From positions 868,001-932,000 of the forward strand of contig NZ_CP110257.1 in NCBI RefSeq assembly GCF_026013905.1: a DNA stretch of 64,000 bases. Direction: 5' to 3'. The stretch's first letter is position 1. Every line of letters starts with the position of its first letter. The stretch is from Schlegelella aquatica. GTDB taxonomy: Bacteria > Pseudomonadota > Gammaproteobacteria > Burkholderiales > Burkholderiaceae_C. Under the pieces are notes generated by a model. That model worked only from the letters and a program-made list of their open reading frames with translations, was not told the DNA's origin and did no database searches. Below are positions 1 to 8,326 of this stretch, piece after piece. The translations under genes were made by a program, and so were the position numbers.

Positions 1-702
1 GGCACGCAGCGCCTCCCCCGACAGGCGCTCGATCTCGCACCCCAGTCGCACGCCTTGGGCGTCTTGGTTGATGGCGGTCACATGCACCACGCGCACCGAG
101 GCGGTGAAACGGGTGTCGGCATCCAGGTCGATCAGCACGTCATGGAGGAGGGTGCCGGGGTGCAGGGGCGGGACGTCGTGCGGCAACAGCAGGGCCAGGC
201 CTGCGACGCTCACGTCGAGCACGCGAAGCTCCAGCAAGGCGCCTGCCTCGGGATGGCTCAGCTTCGCGGTGGGCGGTGCACCGAGCAGGGGCCGCACCCG
301 GTAGCTGCCGCGCCTCTGGAAGCGGAACAGCTCCTGAGGCAACGTGCAGTTGAGCGCGCTCTGGCCGCCCGCGCCGTGCACATGGACGAGGCCCTCGACG
401 TCGAACTGAACCTTCACGCTGTCGAGGTAGCCCACCGCGACCGCGTCGTCGGCGTCGAGCACCTGCTCGAGCTGGTTGTCGAGGCGGTCGGCCGAGAAGC
501 GGAGCACCTTACGGGAGCGGTCCACCTCCCACAAGGTCGTCGTGTACGAGGCCCCGCGCGGGGTGGCGATGGTCAGGAGCACACGTGCCTCCACCATCTG
601 CCGCAGCAGGGCCAGGATCTCGAACGGGTCGGCGATACGGAAGTCGTCGAGGCTCGACCGCTGCTGCGGCTCGTCCGGCAGCGGCATCGGCATCGTCTCC
701 AT
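1..702 (-). CDS. ycgR: Flagellar brake protein YcgR (PilZ domain), 3' end cut by window edge
   Basis: The 234 visible codons encode a YcgR_N-like domain (about residues 20-115) followed by a PilZ domain. The c-di-GMP binding signature is intact: RRGSYR at 130-135 and DVSVAG at 163-168 (the RxxxR and D/NxSxxG pair). YcgR proteins bind c-di-GMP and slow the flagellar motor through contact with MotA/FliG. Family length is about 245 residues, so only some 10-15 C-terminal residues should be missing. The ATG is preceded by GGAG at a six-base spacing. It lies 40 bases after fliT on the same strand, which fits a late flagellar transcript. The translation was read by hand from the minus strand. Confidence 0.88.
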   Translation of the reverse strand, partial: METMPMPLPDEPQQRSSLDDFRIADPFEILALLRQMVEARVLLTIATPRGASYTTTLWEVDRSRKVLRFSADRLDNQLEQVLDADDAVAVGYLDSVKVQFDVEGLVHVHGAGGQSALNCTLPQELFRFQRRGSYRVRPLLGAPPTAKLSHPEAGALLELRVLDVSVAGLALLLPHDVPPLHPGTLLHDVLIDLDADTRFTASVRVVHVTAINQDAQGVRLGCEIERLSGEALRA

Positions 703-715
703 CTCGGGCTCCGTG

Positions 716-734
716 CACCGGGCTGCGCCCGGTG
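716..734 (-). terminator. Hairpin between fliT and ycgR
   Basis: A perfect 8-bp stem (CACCGGGC / GCCCGGTG) with a 3-base loop fills the fliT-ycgR gap. There is no U-tract, so it may be a weak terminator, attenuator or RNA-processing/stability element rather than a full terminator. Confidence 0.4.
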
Positions 735-742
735 CTAAGGCG

Positions 743-1090
743 TCAATGCAACTGGCGGGGCGATCCGGCCAGCAGGCGATCCAGATCTTCGAGCCACGGC
801 TCGGCCAGGTTGCGGATCTTGGCGTCGTTCTCGAGGATGCGCTTCATGATGCGCGTCTTGAGACGGGTCTCCTCCGGGCGCAGGGCGCGCTGCGAGGCGG
901 CATGCTTGAGCTGGGAGATCAGCACCGCACACGCCCCCTCCAGCCGGACGACACTGTCCCAATCGCCGTCGCGCGCGGCTTGCAGCATCTGCTCGCTGGC
1001 GCGCTCGATGGCTTCGTAGTAGTCGAGCAGGGCCTTGTCGTCCATGACGTTCTCCAGGGTGTCCCCGGGGTGGCGGGCAATGGCGGTCAT
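743..1090 (-). CDS. fliT: FliT-like flagellar export chaperone
   Basis: A 115-residue, mostly helical protein directly after fliS. FliT proteins are small cytosolic chaperones for the filament cap FliD, and in enterics they also inhibit FlhDC. The assignment rests on position (fliD-fliS-fliT order), size and helical character. The sequence family is weakly conserved, so this is less certain than its neighbours. The chosen ATG follows the fliS stop by 8 bases and carries GGAG just upstream. An upstream extension would overlap fliS. Confidence 0.7.
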   Translation of the reverse strand: MTAIARHPGDTLENVMDDKALLDYYEAIERASEQMLQAARDGDWDSVVRLEGACAVLISQLKHAASQRALRPEETRLKTRIMKRILENDAKIRNLAEPWLEDLDRLLAGSPRQLH

Positions 1091-1098
1091 GGCGCTCC

Positions 1099-1509
1099 TC
1101 ACTTGCGGCCGGCGGCCGGTTGGATGGCAAGCCAGGCGTCGCGCACGTTGCCGAGGAGTTGGTGGCACTCCTGGAGAGTCCGGTCGTCGTTGCGCAGGTT
1201 GGCGTGCGTCAGGCGCGCGTTGATGTAGGTGTACAAGGTATTCAGGTTGGCCGCCAGTTCGCCGCCGGCCTGCTGGTTGAGGGCCGCGCGCAGTCCTTCC
1301 TCCACGATGCGCGTAGCCTTGCCGATGGCTTTGCCCTTGGCCGCCACGTCGCCGCGCTGCAGGGCACCGCGAGCCGTGACGATCGCCTCCAGCGCGCCAT
1401 CCAGCAGCATCAGCACGAGACGGTGCGGGTCGTTCGTAGCCACCCCGGTTTCCACTTGGACCGAGCCGTAGACGGAAGCGTTGCTCTTGAAGGGTGCGAA
1501 CATGGTCAT
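1099..1509 (-). CDS. fliS: Flagellin export chaperone FliS
   Basis: The 136 residues match FliS over the whole length: an N-terminal Y-containing segment (ASVYGSVQVET), then DPHRLVLMLLDGAL, a typical FliS motif, and a C-terminal helical part with LNTLYTYINARL. FliS binds the disordered C-terminus of flagellin, prevents polymerisation in the cytosol and delivers it to FlhA. A second ATG two codons downstream is also possible. A strong sigma-28 promoter match lies just upstream, so fliS, fliT and probably ycgR can be transcribed separately from fliD. Confidence 0.93.
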   Translation of the reverse strand: MTMFAPFKSNASVYGSVQVETGVATNDPHRLVLMLLDGALEAIVTARGALQRGDVAAKGKAIGKATRIVEEGLRAALNQQAGGELAANLNTLYTYINARLTHANLRNDDRTLQECHQLLGNVRDAWLAIQPAAGRK

Positions 1510-1537
1510 GTCACTCGTTGTTCAACCGGCACCCTGG

Positions 1538-1566
1538 TTATCGGCCACTCACCTGCCCGGCTTGAG
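1538..1566 (-). promoter_or_regulatory. Sigma-28 (FliA) promoter of fliS
   Basis: On the minus strand a -35 element CTCAAG is followed after 15 bases by GCCGATAA, which is an exact copy of the enterobacterial FliA -10 consensus. The -10 lies about 30 bases upstream of the fliS start. It lies in the 205-base fliD-fliS gap, which has no other gene. Confidence 0.8.
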
Positions 1567-1714
1567 GGCAATTTGGAGGGCGGTGAGGTTCCGTCCAGCA
1601 GACCCCCGAGCGCGAGCTGCGCCCCGCCCGCGGGCCGGGGCGCGCGCCTGAGGGCGAAACGCGAGGGGGCGCCCGGAAGTCCCGAAATGAGGGCGAACGG
1701 GCAACCCGAAGACG

Positions 1715-3163
1715 CTACTTGCTGCCCGATGCCTTGGCGAGCGCGGCCATCTGCTGCTGCACGTAGCTGGCCAGGCCATTGAGCTGGCCGACGCTGCTGT
1801 CGAGCGCCGTGTACTGGCGCAGCAGGCGCTTTTCGATGAGCGCCACGCGATCCTCGTAGCGCTCTTGCTGGTCGTTGTTGCGCTTGATCGCGTCGCGCAA
1901 GCCCTGGGTGCGCGTGGTCACCATCCCTTCGGAGCCGGTGGCCAGAGCGGTGAACTTGCGGAACTTGACGGCGAAGCCCTCGTTCGAGGGGTTGGCCTCG
2001 TCGACGGCCGAGAACGCCTTGGCCACCTCGCTCGGGTCGGCGAGCGCGGCGTCGAGCTTGGTGCTGTTGACCTTGAGCGTGCCGTCGCTCTGAACTTCGA
2101 GGCCGAGGTTGGACAGCCGAGGATACGTCGCGGAGGCCCCGCTCGTCTCGCGCAGCAGGCTGCGAAGCTGATTCTGCAGCATCACCGCGCTGCGGTCGCC
2201 CTGCAGAGCGCCGCCCTTCTTCGTCGTGGCGTCGTACTTGGTCTGATCCGCCAGGTACTTGGCGATGTCGTTGTAGGCGCTGACGAAGCTGTCGATGGCT
2301 TTCTTCTGCGCCTCGGTGTCCGGTGCGACCTTGACCTCCACCGTCGAGGCGGTGGTCTTCGACAACGTGAGTTTCAGTCCCTCGACCACGCCATCGAGGA
2401 CGTTCGAGGACGATTGAACCTGCAGACCGTTCACGATCGCGATGGCATCGCGGCCCGCCAGCGTCTGCGTCATCTGGCCCGTCGCGGTGGCCGGGTCGTA
2501 CGCCAGCGCGGACAAGCCGTTGGCGTCGGCGGAGTTGCCGTCGTCGTCCGTGACCGTGAGGCGCACGGAGCTTTGCTCACCGGTGAGGTTGGAGCGTACG
2601 ACGAGCCGGGCTCCCGACGCGTCCTTCACGATCGTGGCGGTCACGCCTGCGTTGGCCGCATTGATCTTGGCTCGGATGCTCTCCAGCGAATCCTCGCCGG
2701 GGCCGATCGTGACGTCCACCGGGGTGGAGCCGGACTTCGGAGTGAAAACGGTCTGGTCGGCGTTCCAGCCCCCGAGCTCGATGCGCAGGGTGCCTGTGCC
2801 GACGGAGGTCGTCGAATCCAGGTACGCCTTGGACGCAAGCGAATGCGCTTGCGCCAACTGCGTCACCTGGATCGCATAGCTGCCGGCCGCGGCGCTGGAC
2901 GAGGCCGAGGCCGACACCGAAGCGGCGTCGGACGAGGAGGCGGAGCTCTCTTTCCAGAAGCTCGACTGCGCGAGCCTGGCAGCCGCCGATTGGAGGTTCG
3001 ACAGGTAGCTCTGCAGCAACCCGAACGAGGACAGCTGCGTCTGCAGCTTGCTGGCCTGCGACTGGAGCAACTCGATCGGCTTGCGCTCCAGCGCCACCAG
3101 CTTGCTGACGATCGCGTTGACGTCCAGCCCGGAGCCGAGTCCGGGAGAGGAGATGGTGGCCAT
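1715..3163 (-). CDS. fliD: Flagellar filament cap protein FliD
   Basis: A 482-residue hook-associated protein 2. The N-terminus (ISSPGLGSGLDVNAIVSKLV) is the canonical FliD start, followed by the FliD_N helical region to about residue 110, a variable central part, and a FliD_C domain ending in a coiled-coil (RVALIEKRLLRQYTALDSSV). FliD forms the pentameric cap under which flagellin subunits insert. The length is normal for the family. It is preceded by its own sigma-28 promoter and lies downstream of the two flagellins on the same strand. Confidence 0.95.
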   Translation of the reverse strand: MATISSPGLGSGLDVNAIVSKLVALERKPIELLQSQASKLQTQLSSFGLLQSYLSNLQSAAARLAQSSFWKESSASSSDAASVSASASSSAAAGSYAIQVTQLAQAHSLASKAYLDSTTSVGTGTLRIELGGWNADQTVFTPKSGSTPVDVTIGPGEDSLESIRAKINAANAGVTATIVKDASGARLVVRSNLTGEQSSVRLTVTDDDGNSADANGLSALAYDPATATGQMTQTLAGRDAIAIVNGLQVQSSSNVLDGVVEGLKLTLSKTTASTVEVKVAPDTEAQKKAIDSFVSAYNDIAKYLADQTKYDATTKKGGALQGDRSAVMLQNQLRSLLRETSGASATYPRLSNLGLEVQSDGTLKVNSTKLDAALADPSEVAKAFSAVDEANPSNEGFAVKFRKFTALATGSEGMVTTRTQGLRDAIKRNNDQQERYEDRVALIEKRLLRQYTALDSSVGQLNGLASYVQQQMAALAKASGSK

Positions 3164-3194
3164 GGCGTGGTGTCACCCCGGAGTTGAGATCGAG

Positions 3195-3222
3195 ATATCG
3201 GCTGGGCGGAAGGGAACTTGAG
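3195..3222 (-). promoter_or_regulatory. Sigma-28 (FliA) promoter of fliD
   Basis: On the minus strand CTCAAG is followed after 14 bases by GCCGATAT, ending about 32 bases before the fliD ATG. Spacing and both boxes match the other sigma-28 sites in this window. Confidence 0.8.
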
Positions 3223-3264
3223 CCCCTCCCGCCGGGGTCCGCGCCGCCGTGGCGGGCACGTCGC

Positions 3265-4131
3265 TCAGCCCTGCAGGAGCTTCAGCACTTGCTGCGGCAA
3301 CTGGTTGGCCTGCGCGACCATCGCGGTGCCGGCCTGCTGCAGGATCTGGGCGCGCGAGAGGTTGGCGGTTTCGGCCGCGAAGTCGGCGTCCATGATGCGG
3401 CCGCGGGCGGCGGCCTGGTTCTCGACGCTGACCTGCAGGTTGGCGATCACGGCCTCGAAGCGGTTCTGCGTCGCACCCCAGATCGAGCGCTGGGAGTTGA
3501 TGGCGTCCAGCGCGGTGTCGATGTCGGCGATGACCGCGTCGATCGCGGTGCCGGCCACCGGCGTGGTGGAGCTGGTGTCGCCGATGATGGCGGTGCTGGT
3601 CGTCACGTCGGTGATGGCCGGATCCACATTGAGCGCGGTCGAGCCGAGGGTGACGGTCACCCGGTCGTTGGTGGTCGTGCCCGCACCTACCTGGAACTCG
3701 AGCGTCCCGGTCTGGGTGAAGATCGTCTGCCCGTTGAAGGTCGTGCCGCCCAGAACGCGGGAGATCTCGTTCTGGAGCTCCTTGAATTCGTTCTGCAGCG
3801 AGTCCTGGTCCTTCTCGGTGTTGGTCGCATTGCGCGCCTGGATCGCCAGTTCGCGCATGCGCTGGAGCGCGTCGCCGATCTTGGACAGAGCGCCTTCGGC
3901 CACCTGCGCGTACGAGATCCCGTCGTTGGCGTTGCGGATGGCGACGTTCATGCCCCGCACCTGCGCGTTCATGCGCTCGGCGATGGCCAGGCCGGCCGCA
4001 TCGTCCTTGGCCGAGTTCACGCGCAGGCCGGAAGACAGGCGCGCCATCGACGTCTTGAGCGAGTTCTGGGAGCTGTCGAGGCTGCGCTGGGCATTCAGCG
4101 ACACGATGTTGGTGTTGATGGTCTGCGGCAT
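3265..4131 (-). CDS. fliC: Flagellin (second, downstream copy)
   Basis: A 288-residue flagellin. The N-terminal D0/D1 segment (INTNIVSLNAQRSL, LSSGLRVNSAKDDAAGLAIA) and the C-terminal D0 segment (LSRAQILQQAGTAM) are complete. The centre is very short and rich in Thr/Ser (VTTSTAIIGDTSSTT), so the protein consists essentially of D0/D1 with no large D2/D3 domains. About nine in ten residues match the upstream copy. Neighbouring glycosyltransferase genes make the Thr/Ser-rich centre a possible O-glycosylation target (inference). GGAG lies about 9 bases before the ATG. Confidence 0.96.
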   Translation of the reverse strand: MPQTINTNIVSLNAQRSLDSSQNSLKTSMARLSSGLRVNSAKDDAAGLAIAERMNAQVRGMNVAIRNANDGISYAQVAEGALSKIGDALQRMRELAIQARNATNTEKDQDSLQNEFKELQNEISRVLGGTTFNGQTIFTQTGTLEFQVGAGTTTNDRVTVTLGSTALNVDPAITDVTTSTAIIGDTSSTTPVAGTAIDAVIADIDTALDAINSQRSIWGATQNRFEAVIANLQVSVENQAAARGRIMDADFAAETANLSRAQILQQAGTAMVAQANQLPQQVLKLLQG

Positions 4132-4326
4132 ACGCGCTCTCCTTGTCGAAGCATCAAAGGACTGACTCCGGCATGAGAGCCGGCTCTACCTGGACGGTAG
4201 GCCGATTCTGGAAGCTGCGCGCGCCCGGCGAAGCCGTGAATAAGCAGGGAAACGGGCGGTAGTTTTCCCCTGCCGCCAAGCACGACGCCCGGCCGGGGCC
4301 GGGCGCTCGGGGGTGTGTCGAGTGCA

Positions 4327-4358
4327 CCTCCCAGCTGGGGTGAGCCCCGGCTGGGAGG
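4327..4358 (-). terminator. GC-rich hairpin after upstream flagellin gene
   Basis: A perfect 9-bp stem (CCTCCCAGC / GCTGGGAGG), one mismatch, then a 4-bp GGGG/CCCC stem with loop TGAG. It begins 12 bases after the stop of the upstream flagellin. No U-run follows, so partial termination or 3'-end stabilisation is more likely than complete termination. This matters because no good promoter is visible for the downstream flagellin. Confidence 0.5.
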
Positions 4359-4370
4359 CGGTGTGCGGCA

Positions 4371-5234
4371 TCAGCGCAGCAGGCTGAGCACTTGCTGGGG
4401 CAGCTGGTTCGCCTGCGCGATCATCGCGGTGCCGGCCTGTTGCAGGATTTGGGCGCGCGACAGGTTGGCGGTCTCCGCGGCGAAATCGGCGTCCATGATG
4501 CGACCACGCGCGGCGGCCTGGTTCTCGACGCTGGTCTGCAGGTTGGCGATGACGGCCTCGAAGCGGTTCTGCGTCGCACCCCAGATCGAGCGCTGCGAGT
4601 TGATCGTGTCGATGGCCGCATCGATGTTCGCGATCACTGCATCGATCGCGGTGCCCGCCACGGCGGTGGTCGAGCTCGTGTCGCCGATGATGGCCGTGCT
4701 GGTGGTCACGTTGGTGATGCTGCTGTCCGCGTTCAGCGCGGTCGAGCCGAGAGAGACACTGACGCGGTCGTTGCTGGTCGTGCCCGCGCCCACCTGGAAT
4801 TCCAGGCTGCCGGTCTGGGTGAAGATCGTCGTGCCGTTGAAGGTTGTGCCGCCCAGCACGCGCGAGATCTCGCTTTGCAGTTCCTTGAACTCGTTCTGCA
4901 GAGAGTCCTGGTCCTTCTCGGTGTTGGTCGCGTTGCGGGCCTGCACGGCCAGCTCACGCATGCGCTGCAGCGCATCACCCACCTTGGAGAGCGCGCCTTC
5001 GGCAGTTTGCGCGTACGAAATGCCGTCGTTGGCATTGCGGATGGCGACGTTCATGCCCCGCACCTGCGCGTTCATGCGCTCGGCGATGGCCAGGCCGGCT
5101 GCGTCGTCCTTGGCGGAGTTGACGCGCAGGCCCGAAGACAGGCGAGCCATCGACGTGGCCAGCGACGACTGAGAGTTGGTGAGACTGCGCTGCGCGTTCA
5201 GCGAGACGATGTTGGTATTGATGGTAGCGGGCAT
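4371..5234 (-). CDS. fliC: Flagellin (first, upstream copy)
   Basis: A 287-residue flagellin with intact N- and C-terminal D0/D1 regions and the same short Thr/Ser-rich centre as its neighbour. Differences between the two copies cluster in the exposed centre and at a few N-terminal positions. It is the promoter-proximal copy: a sigma-28 match lies about 195 bases upstream. The ATG is preceded by AGGAG (in ATAGGAGCAGACC). The tandem arrangement suggests a fairly recent duplication. Confidence 0.96.
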   Translation of the reverse strand: MPATINTNIVSLNAQRSLTNSQSSLATSMARLSSGLRVNSAKDDAAGLAIAERMNAQVRGMNVAIRNANDGISYAQTAEGALSKVGDALQRMRELAVQARNATNTEKDQDSLQNEFKELQSEISRVLGGTTFNGTTIFTQTGSLEFQVGAGTTSNDRVSVSLGSTALNADSSITNVTTSTAIIGDTSSTTAVAGTAIDAVIANIDAAIDTINSQRSIWGATQNRFEAVIANLQTSVENQAAARGRIMDADFAAETANLSRAQILQQAGTAMIAQANQLPQQVLSLLR

Positions 5235-5611
5235 GGTCTGCTCCTATCACTTTCAGTAAACCCGGCATGCGCCGGTGCCGAATCAAGACGGTTTCCCGTC
5301 CCTATTCCTGCCGCGGTGCAAGCACCACGGCCACCGCCCGACGCTAGCCGGCACCGTTGCCCCCAAAGGGGTGCACGGCTGAGCCGCCTAACCGGACCAC
5401 GGGCCCCGTTGGGGATCCGTTGTGGGGGTTATCGAACCAACGACCAAGAACTTTAGGGCCCATGCAACCCCGAATCGCCAATGTCAAGTCCGCGAGTGTG
5501 AGATCCGACCGGTCGCGGGCGGGGAAATGCACCGTCCTTGCGGCGTTCTTCGGGCCTTACCCAGGGGGGCGGGCGTCCTACAGTGCACCTGTCATTCCAG
5601 GAGGAACGCCG
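5235..5611. other. Gene-free stretch between flagellin and glycosyltransferase genes
   Basis: A 377-base divergent intergenic region. It holds the flagellin sigma-28 promoter (minus strand, 5429-5456) and therefore a flagellin leader of about 190 bases. Near the flagellin start a small CCGGC-ATGC-GCCGG hairpin lies at 5262-5275. On the plus strand no convincing promoter for the glycosyltransferase operon was found. The strong ribosome binding site for that operon lies at 5599-5606. Confidence 0.7.
5429..5456 (-). promoter_or_regulatory. Sigma-28 (FliA) promoter of upstream flagellin
   Basis: On the minus strand CTAAAG (a closer match to the enterobacterial TAAAGTTT box than the other sites here) is followed after 14 bases by TTCGATAA. 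It lies 195 bases before the flagellin ATG, leaving an unusually long 5' leader of roughly 190 bases. Confidence 0.7.
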
Positions 5612-7522
5612 ATGGCCCACGCGCAAACCGCCTCAGAAGCCCACCGCAGCTGGGAGCGCGGCAAGAGCTGCGCGGCCCGCGGCCAGTGGGCCGAAGCCGA
5701 GCGCGCGTTCCGGCAGGCCGTGCGACTGCAACCGAAACAGGTCGTCTACTTGTTGAACCTCGCGCGGGCCCAGCTGGGGCAAGGCCGCCATGCCGACACC
5801 TTGGAGACCGTGCAGCAGGCACTTCGCATCGAGCCGGACCACGAGGTCGCTCAGGCGCTGGCCGTGCACTGCTTGATGGAACTCAAGCGCCCCCTGGAGG
5901 CTGCGGAACTGATGCAGCGTGCGCCCGAGCGCGTGCGCGCCGACGCGGCGTTCCATTTCCAGTTGGGCAGGGCGCTCGAAGCGGCAGGAAGGCCGCGCGA
6001 GGCGATCCAAGCCTACATGGAGGCGCTGGCTCGCAAGATCGACCTGGCGCCTGCGCACGCCCACCTCGGATACTGCTTCAACGTCGTCGACATGAAGGAA
6101 GAGGCGGCCCAGTGCTTTCGCACGGCCCTCACGCTGGGTTGCGGCGAGCATGATCTGAACCTGCTGGGCCTGCTCGCACACCGCGAGCGAGAGGTGTGCC
6201 GGTGGGTTGACGGCGCGCAAGACGCCAGGGCCTTGCGAGATGCCATCGAGGCGCTGGGGGAGGAGGACCGACCGCTTGCCGCCTTTCCTAACCTGGCGCT
6301 GTTCGACGACCCCGCACTTCATCTGCGTGCGGCCCAGGTGACCGCCCGTTATGCCGCACGGGGGGTCGCGCCGCTGGAATCGCCATCGATGCCTGCCGTG
6401 CGGGGTCGGCGCCTGCGTATCGGGTACGTCTCGAGCGACTTCTTCCACCACGCGACGACGCTGCTCTTCGCGGGGTCCCTGGAAGCCCATGACCGCACGC
6501 GGTTCGAAGTGACGCTGTACTCGCACAGCCGCGACGACGGCTCGGAGCTCGCCCAACGTGTGCGGCAGGGCTCGGAGAGGTTCGTGGACATCAGCGACTT
6601 GCGCGCCGACGAGGCGGCCCGGCGCATCCGGGCAGACGGCATCGACATCCTCGTGGACCTCAAGGGCTACACGAAGGAATCGCGCCCGGAGATCTTCGCT
6701 TACCGCGCCGCGCCAGTGCAGGTGTCGTTCCTCGGCTATCCCGGCACGACGGGGGCGCCGTGGATGGATTACGTCATCGGCGACCCCGTAGTCACCCCTT
6801 TGGAGGACGCCCCCTTCTATACCGAGAAGATTGCGCAGATGCCGCTGTGCTATCAGCCGAACGACAGTCAACGGGCGTTGCCACCGCCCATGACACGCGA
6901 GCAGGCGGGCCTGCCCGAGGACGCCGTCGTGCTGTGCGCGTTCAACCAGCCGTACAAGATCTCGCCGGAGGTCTTCGACGCCTGGTGCGAGGTCATGCAC
7001 CGGGTTCCCCGGTCCGTGCTGTGGCTGCTGGAGTGGAACGAGCAGGTGCGCAAGAACCTGATCGGCCACGCGCAAGCACGAGGCATCGAGCCCGAGCGGT
7101 TGGTCTGGGCTCCGTTGCTTCGCTACGAGCAGCACATCGCGCGGTTGCAGAACGCCGATGTCTTTCTGGACACCTGGCCTTACAACGCCCACACCACCGC
7201 CAGTGACGCGCTGTGGGCGGGCGTGCCGGTCGTCACGAAGAAGGGGCGCAGCTTCGCGTCCCGCGTGGCGGCGAGCCTGAACTGCGCGGTCGGATTGCAG
7301 GAACTGGTGGCCGACGATCCTGCCGGCTTCGTCGAGCGCGCAGTCGCGCTGGCTCGTGATTTCGAGCGTCGCCGATCGCTGCGCGACGCCTTGGCGGGCG
7401 CGCGCCAGGGGCGGCTCTTCGACAGCTCCCGTTTCGCCCGGGACATCGAAAGGCTGTACGAGGCCATGGCCGACCGCAGCGTCCGAGGTCTTGCGCCGGA
7501 CCATCTACCCGCCGTGGCGTAG
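5612..7522 (+). CDS. TPR-containing GT41 (SPINDLY/OGT-like) glycosyltransferase
   Basis: 636 residues. About residues 5-200 form TPR-like helical repeats. From about 265 onward is the O-GlcNAc transferase-type catalytic part: GYVSSDFFHHATTLL at 271, where the His lies in the position of the catalytic-site His of the family, then DLKGYTKESR, LGYPGTTGAPWMDYVI, FNQPYKISPEVFDAW, and the UDP-binding DTWPYNAHTTASDALWAGVPVV. GT41 enzymes transfer a sugar from a nucleotide donor to Ser/Thr (or Fuc/GlcNAc in SPINDLY). Divergent to a flagellin gene, it is a good candidate for flagellin O-glycosylation; that role is inference. ATG chosen for the CAGGAGGA site 5-12 bases upstream. The open frame extends further 5' but without a ribosome binding site. 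Confidence 0.88.
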   Translation: MAHAQTASEAHRSWERGKSCAARGQWAEAERAFRQAVRLQPKQVVYLLNLARAQLGQGRHADTLETVQQALRIEPDHEVAQALAVHCLMELKRPLEAAELMQRAPERVRADAAFHFQLGRALEAAGRPREAIQAYMEALARKIDLAPAHAHLGYCFNVVDMKEEAAQCFRTALTLGCGEHDLNLLGLLAHREREVCRWVDGAQDARALRDAIEALGEEDRPLAAFPNLALFDDPALHLRAAQVTARYAARGVAPLESPSMPAVRGRRLRIGYVSSDFFHHATTLLFAGSLEAHDRTRFEVTLYSHSRDDGSELAQRVRQGSERFVDISDLRADEAARRIRADGIDILVDLKGYTKESRPEIFAYRAAPVQVSFLGYPGTTGAPWMDYVIGDPVVTPLEDAPFYTEKIAQMPLCYQPNDSQRALPPPMTREQAGLPEDAVVLCAFNQPYKISPEVFDAWCEVMHRVPRSVLWLLEWNEQVRKNLIGHAQARGIEPERLVWAPLLRYEQHIARLQNADVFLDTWPYNAHTTASDALWAGVPVVTKKGRSFASRVAASLNCAVGLQELVADDPAGFVERAVALARDFERRRSLRDALAGARQGRLFDSSRFARDIERLYEAMADRSVRGLAPDHLPAVA

Positions 7523-7570
7523 GGCGACGGGCGGTGGAAGGAAGTCTCCACGATTTCTGTCGAGTCCCTC

Positions 7571-8317
7571 ATGCGAGTTGCCGTCATCACGCCCTATTAC
7601 AAGGAACCCGAGAGCTATCTGCGGCGTTGTCTGGGCAGCGTGAAGGATCAAACCTACGCGAGCATCGAACACTTCGTCGTGGCCGATGGGCATCCGCAGG
7701 CGTGGATCGACGATGAGCCGGTCCGCCACCTGCGGCTGGATAGGGAGCACGGCGACTATGGCAACACTCCTCGCGCGCTGGGCGCACTGCTGGCAGCCAG
7801 CGAGGGTTGCGATGCGGTGTGCTTCCTCGATGCCGACAACTGGTATCACCCCGAGCACGTGAGCAGTTGCGTGAAGGTGGCGGACGAACAGAAGCCAGAC
7901 TACGTGGTGACGCTGCGCTATCTGGTAAGAGACGACGGCAGCGTCCTGCCGCTGGGCATTGCAGAGGACGTGTCCGGCGGACACGTGGACACCAACTGCT
8001 ACTTCTTCTGTCGGGGTGCGTTCCACACCCTGTCGCGGTGGGCGCTCATGCCGCGGCCCATGGCGCCGCTGGGTGACCGGTTCTTCTTGCAATCCTTGCG
8101 TGCCGATGGATTGAAGGCGGCGACCACCGGACGTAAGACCGTGAACTACTTATGTACCTGGGCCGACTATTTCCGGCTCGTCGGAGAGGAGCCTCCCGCC
8201 TATGCCAAGCCCGCGATCTCGGCCCTGCCGACGGCGGATTGGATGCGGAGGTTGAGCGTTGAAGAGGTCGAGATCGTGCGGCGTCTGAGCGGCGTGCGGC
8301 TCGGACGCACGCGGTAA
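7571..8317 (+). CDS. GT2-like glycosyltransferase
   Basis: 248 residues with the GT-A nucleotide-sugar fold signature: MRVAVITPYYKEP at the start and the metal-binding DAD at 87-89 (CFLDADNWYHPEH). No transmembrane segment is visible, so a cytosolic enzyme is expected. It lies 48 bases after the GT41 gene and 9 bases before the FkbM-HAD gene, almost certainly in one operon. It could extend or branch a glycan started by the GT41 enzyme; donor and acceptor cannot be read from the sequence. Confidence 0.8.
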   Translation: MRVAVITPYYKEPESYLRRCLGSVKDQTYASIEHFVVADGHPQAWIDDEPVRHLRLDREHGDYGNTPRALGALLAASEGCDAVCFLDADNWYHPEHVSSCVKVADEQKPDYVVTLRYLVRDDGSVLPLGIAEDVSGGHVDTNCYFFCRGAFHTLSRWALMPRPMAPLGDRFFLQSLRADGLKAATTGRKTVNYLCTWADYFRLVGEEPPAYAKPAISALPTADWMRRLSVEEVEIVRRLSGVRLGRTR

Positions 8318-8326
8318 GGAACTGGA

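Noticed and set aside
55..738. Plus-strand 227-codon frame at the left edge
   Set aside because: It lies antisense to ycgR, whose minus-strand reading has intact PilZ motifs; the plus-strand product has no recognisable features.
4220..4275. Possible sigma-28 promoter for the downstream flagellin (AAACTA...GCTTATTC on the minus strand)
   Set aside because: Only four of eight -10 positions match and the -35 box is poor compared with the five accepted sites.
5317..5333. Sigma-54-like sequence upstream of flagellin on the minus strand (TGGCCG...CTTGCA)
   Set aside because: The GG and GC elements are separated by 11 bases rather than 10, which abolishes sigma-54 recognition; a good sigma-28 site lies further upstream.
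5427..5440. GGTTCGATAACC resembling a tRNA T-arm
   Set aside because: No acceptor, D-arm or anticodon stem can be folded around it; the bases are explained by the sigma-28 -10 box.
5481..5511. Possible sigma-28 promoter for the GT41 operon (GTCAAG followed by ATCCGACC)
   Set aside because: The -10 box matches only CCGA and out of register; spacing does not fit the other sites.
5344..5532. A 62-codon minus-strand frame in the flagellin upstream region
   Set aside because: It overlaps the sigma-28 promoter, has no ribosome binding site and no recognisable composition of a protein.
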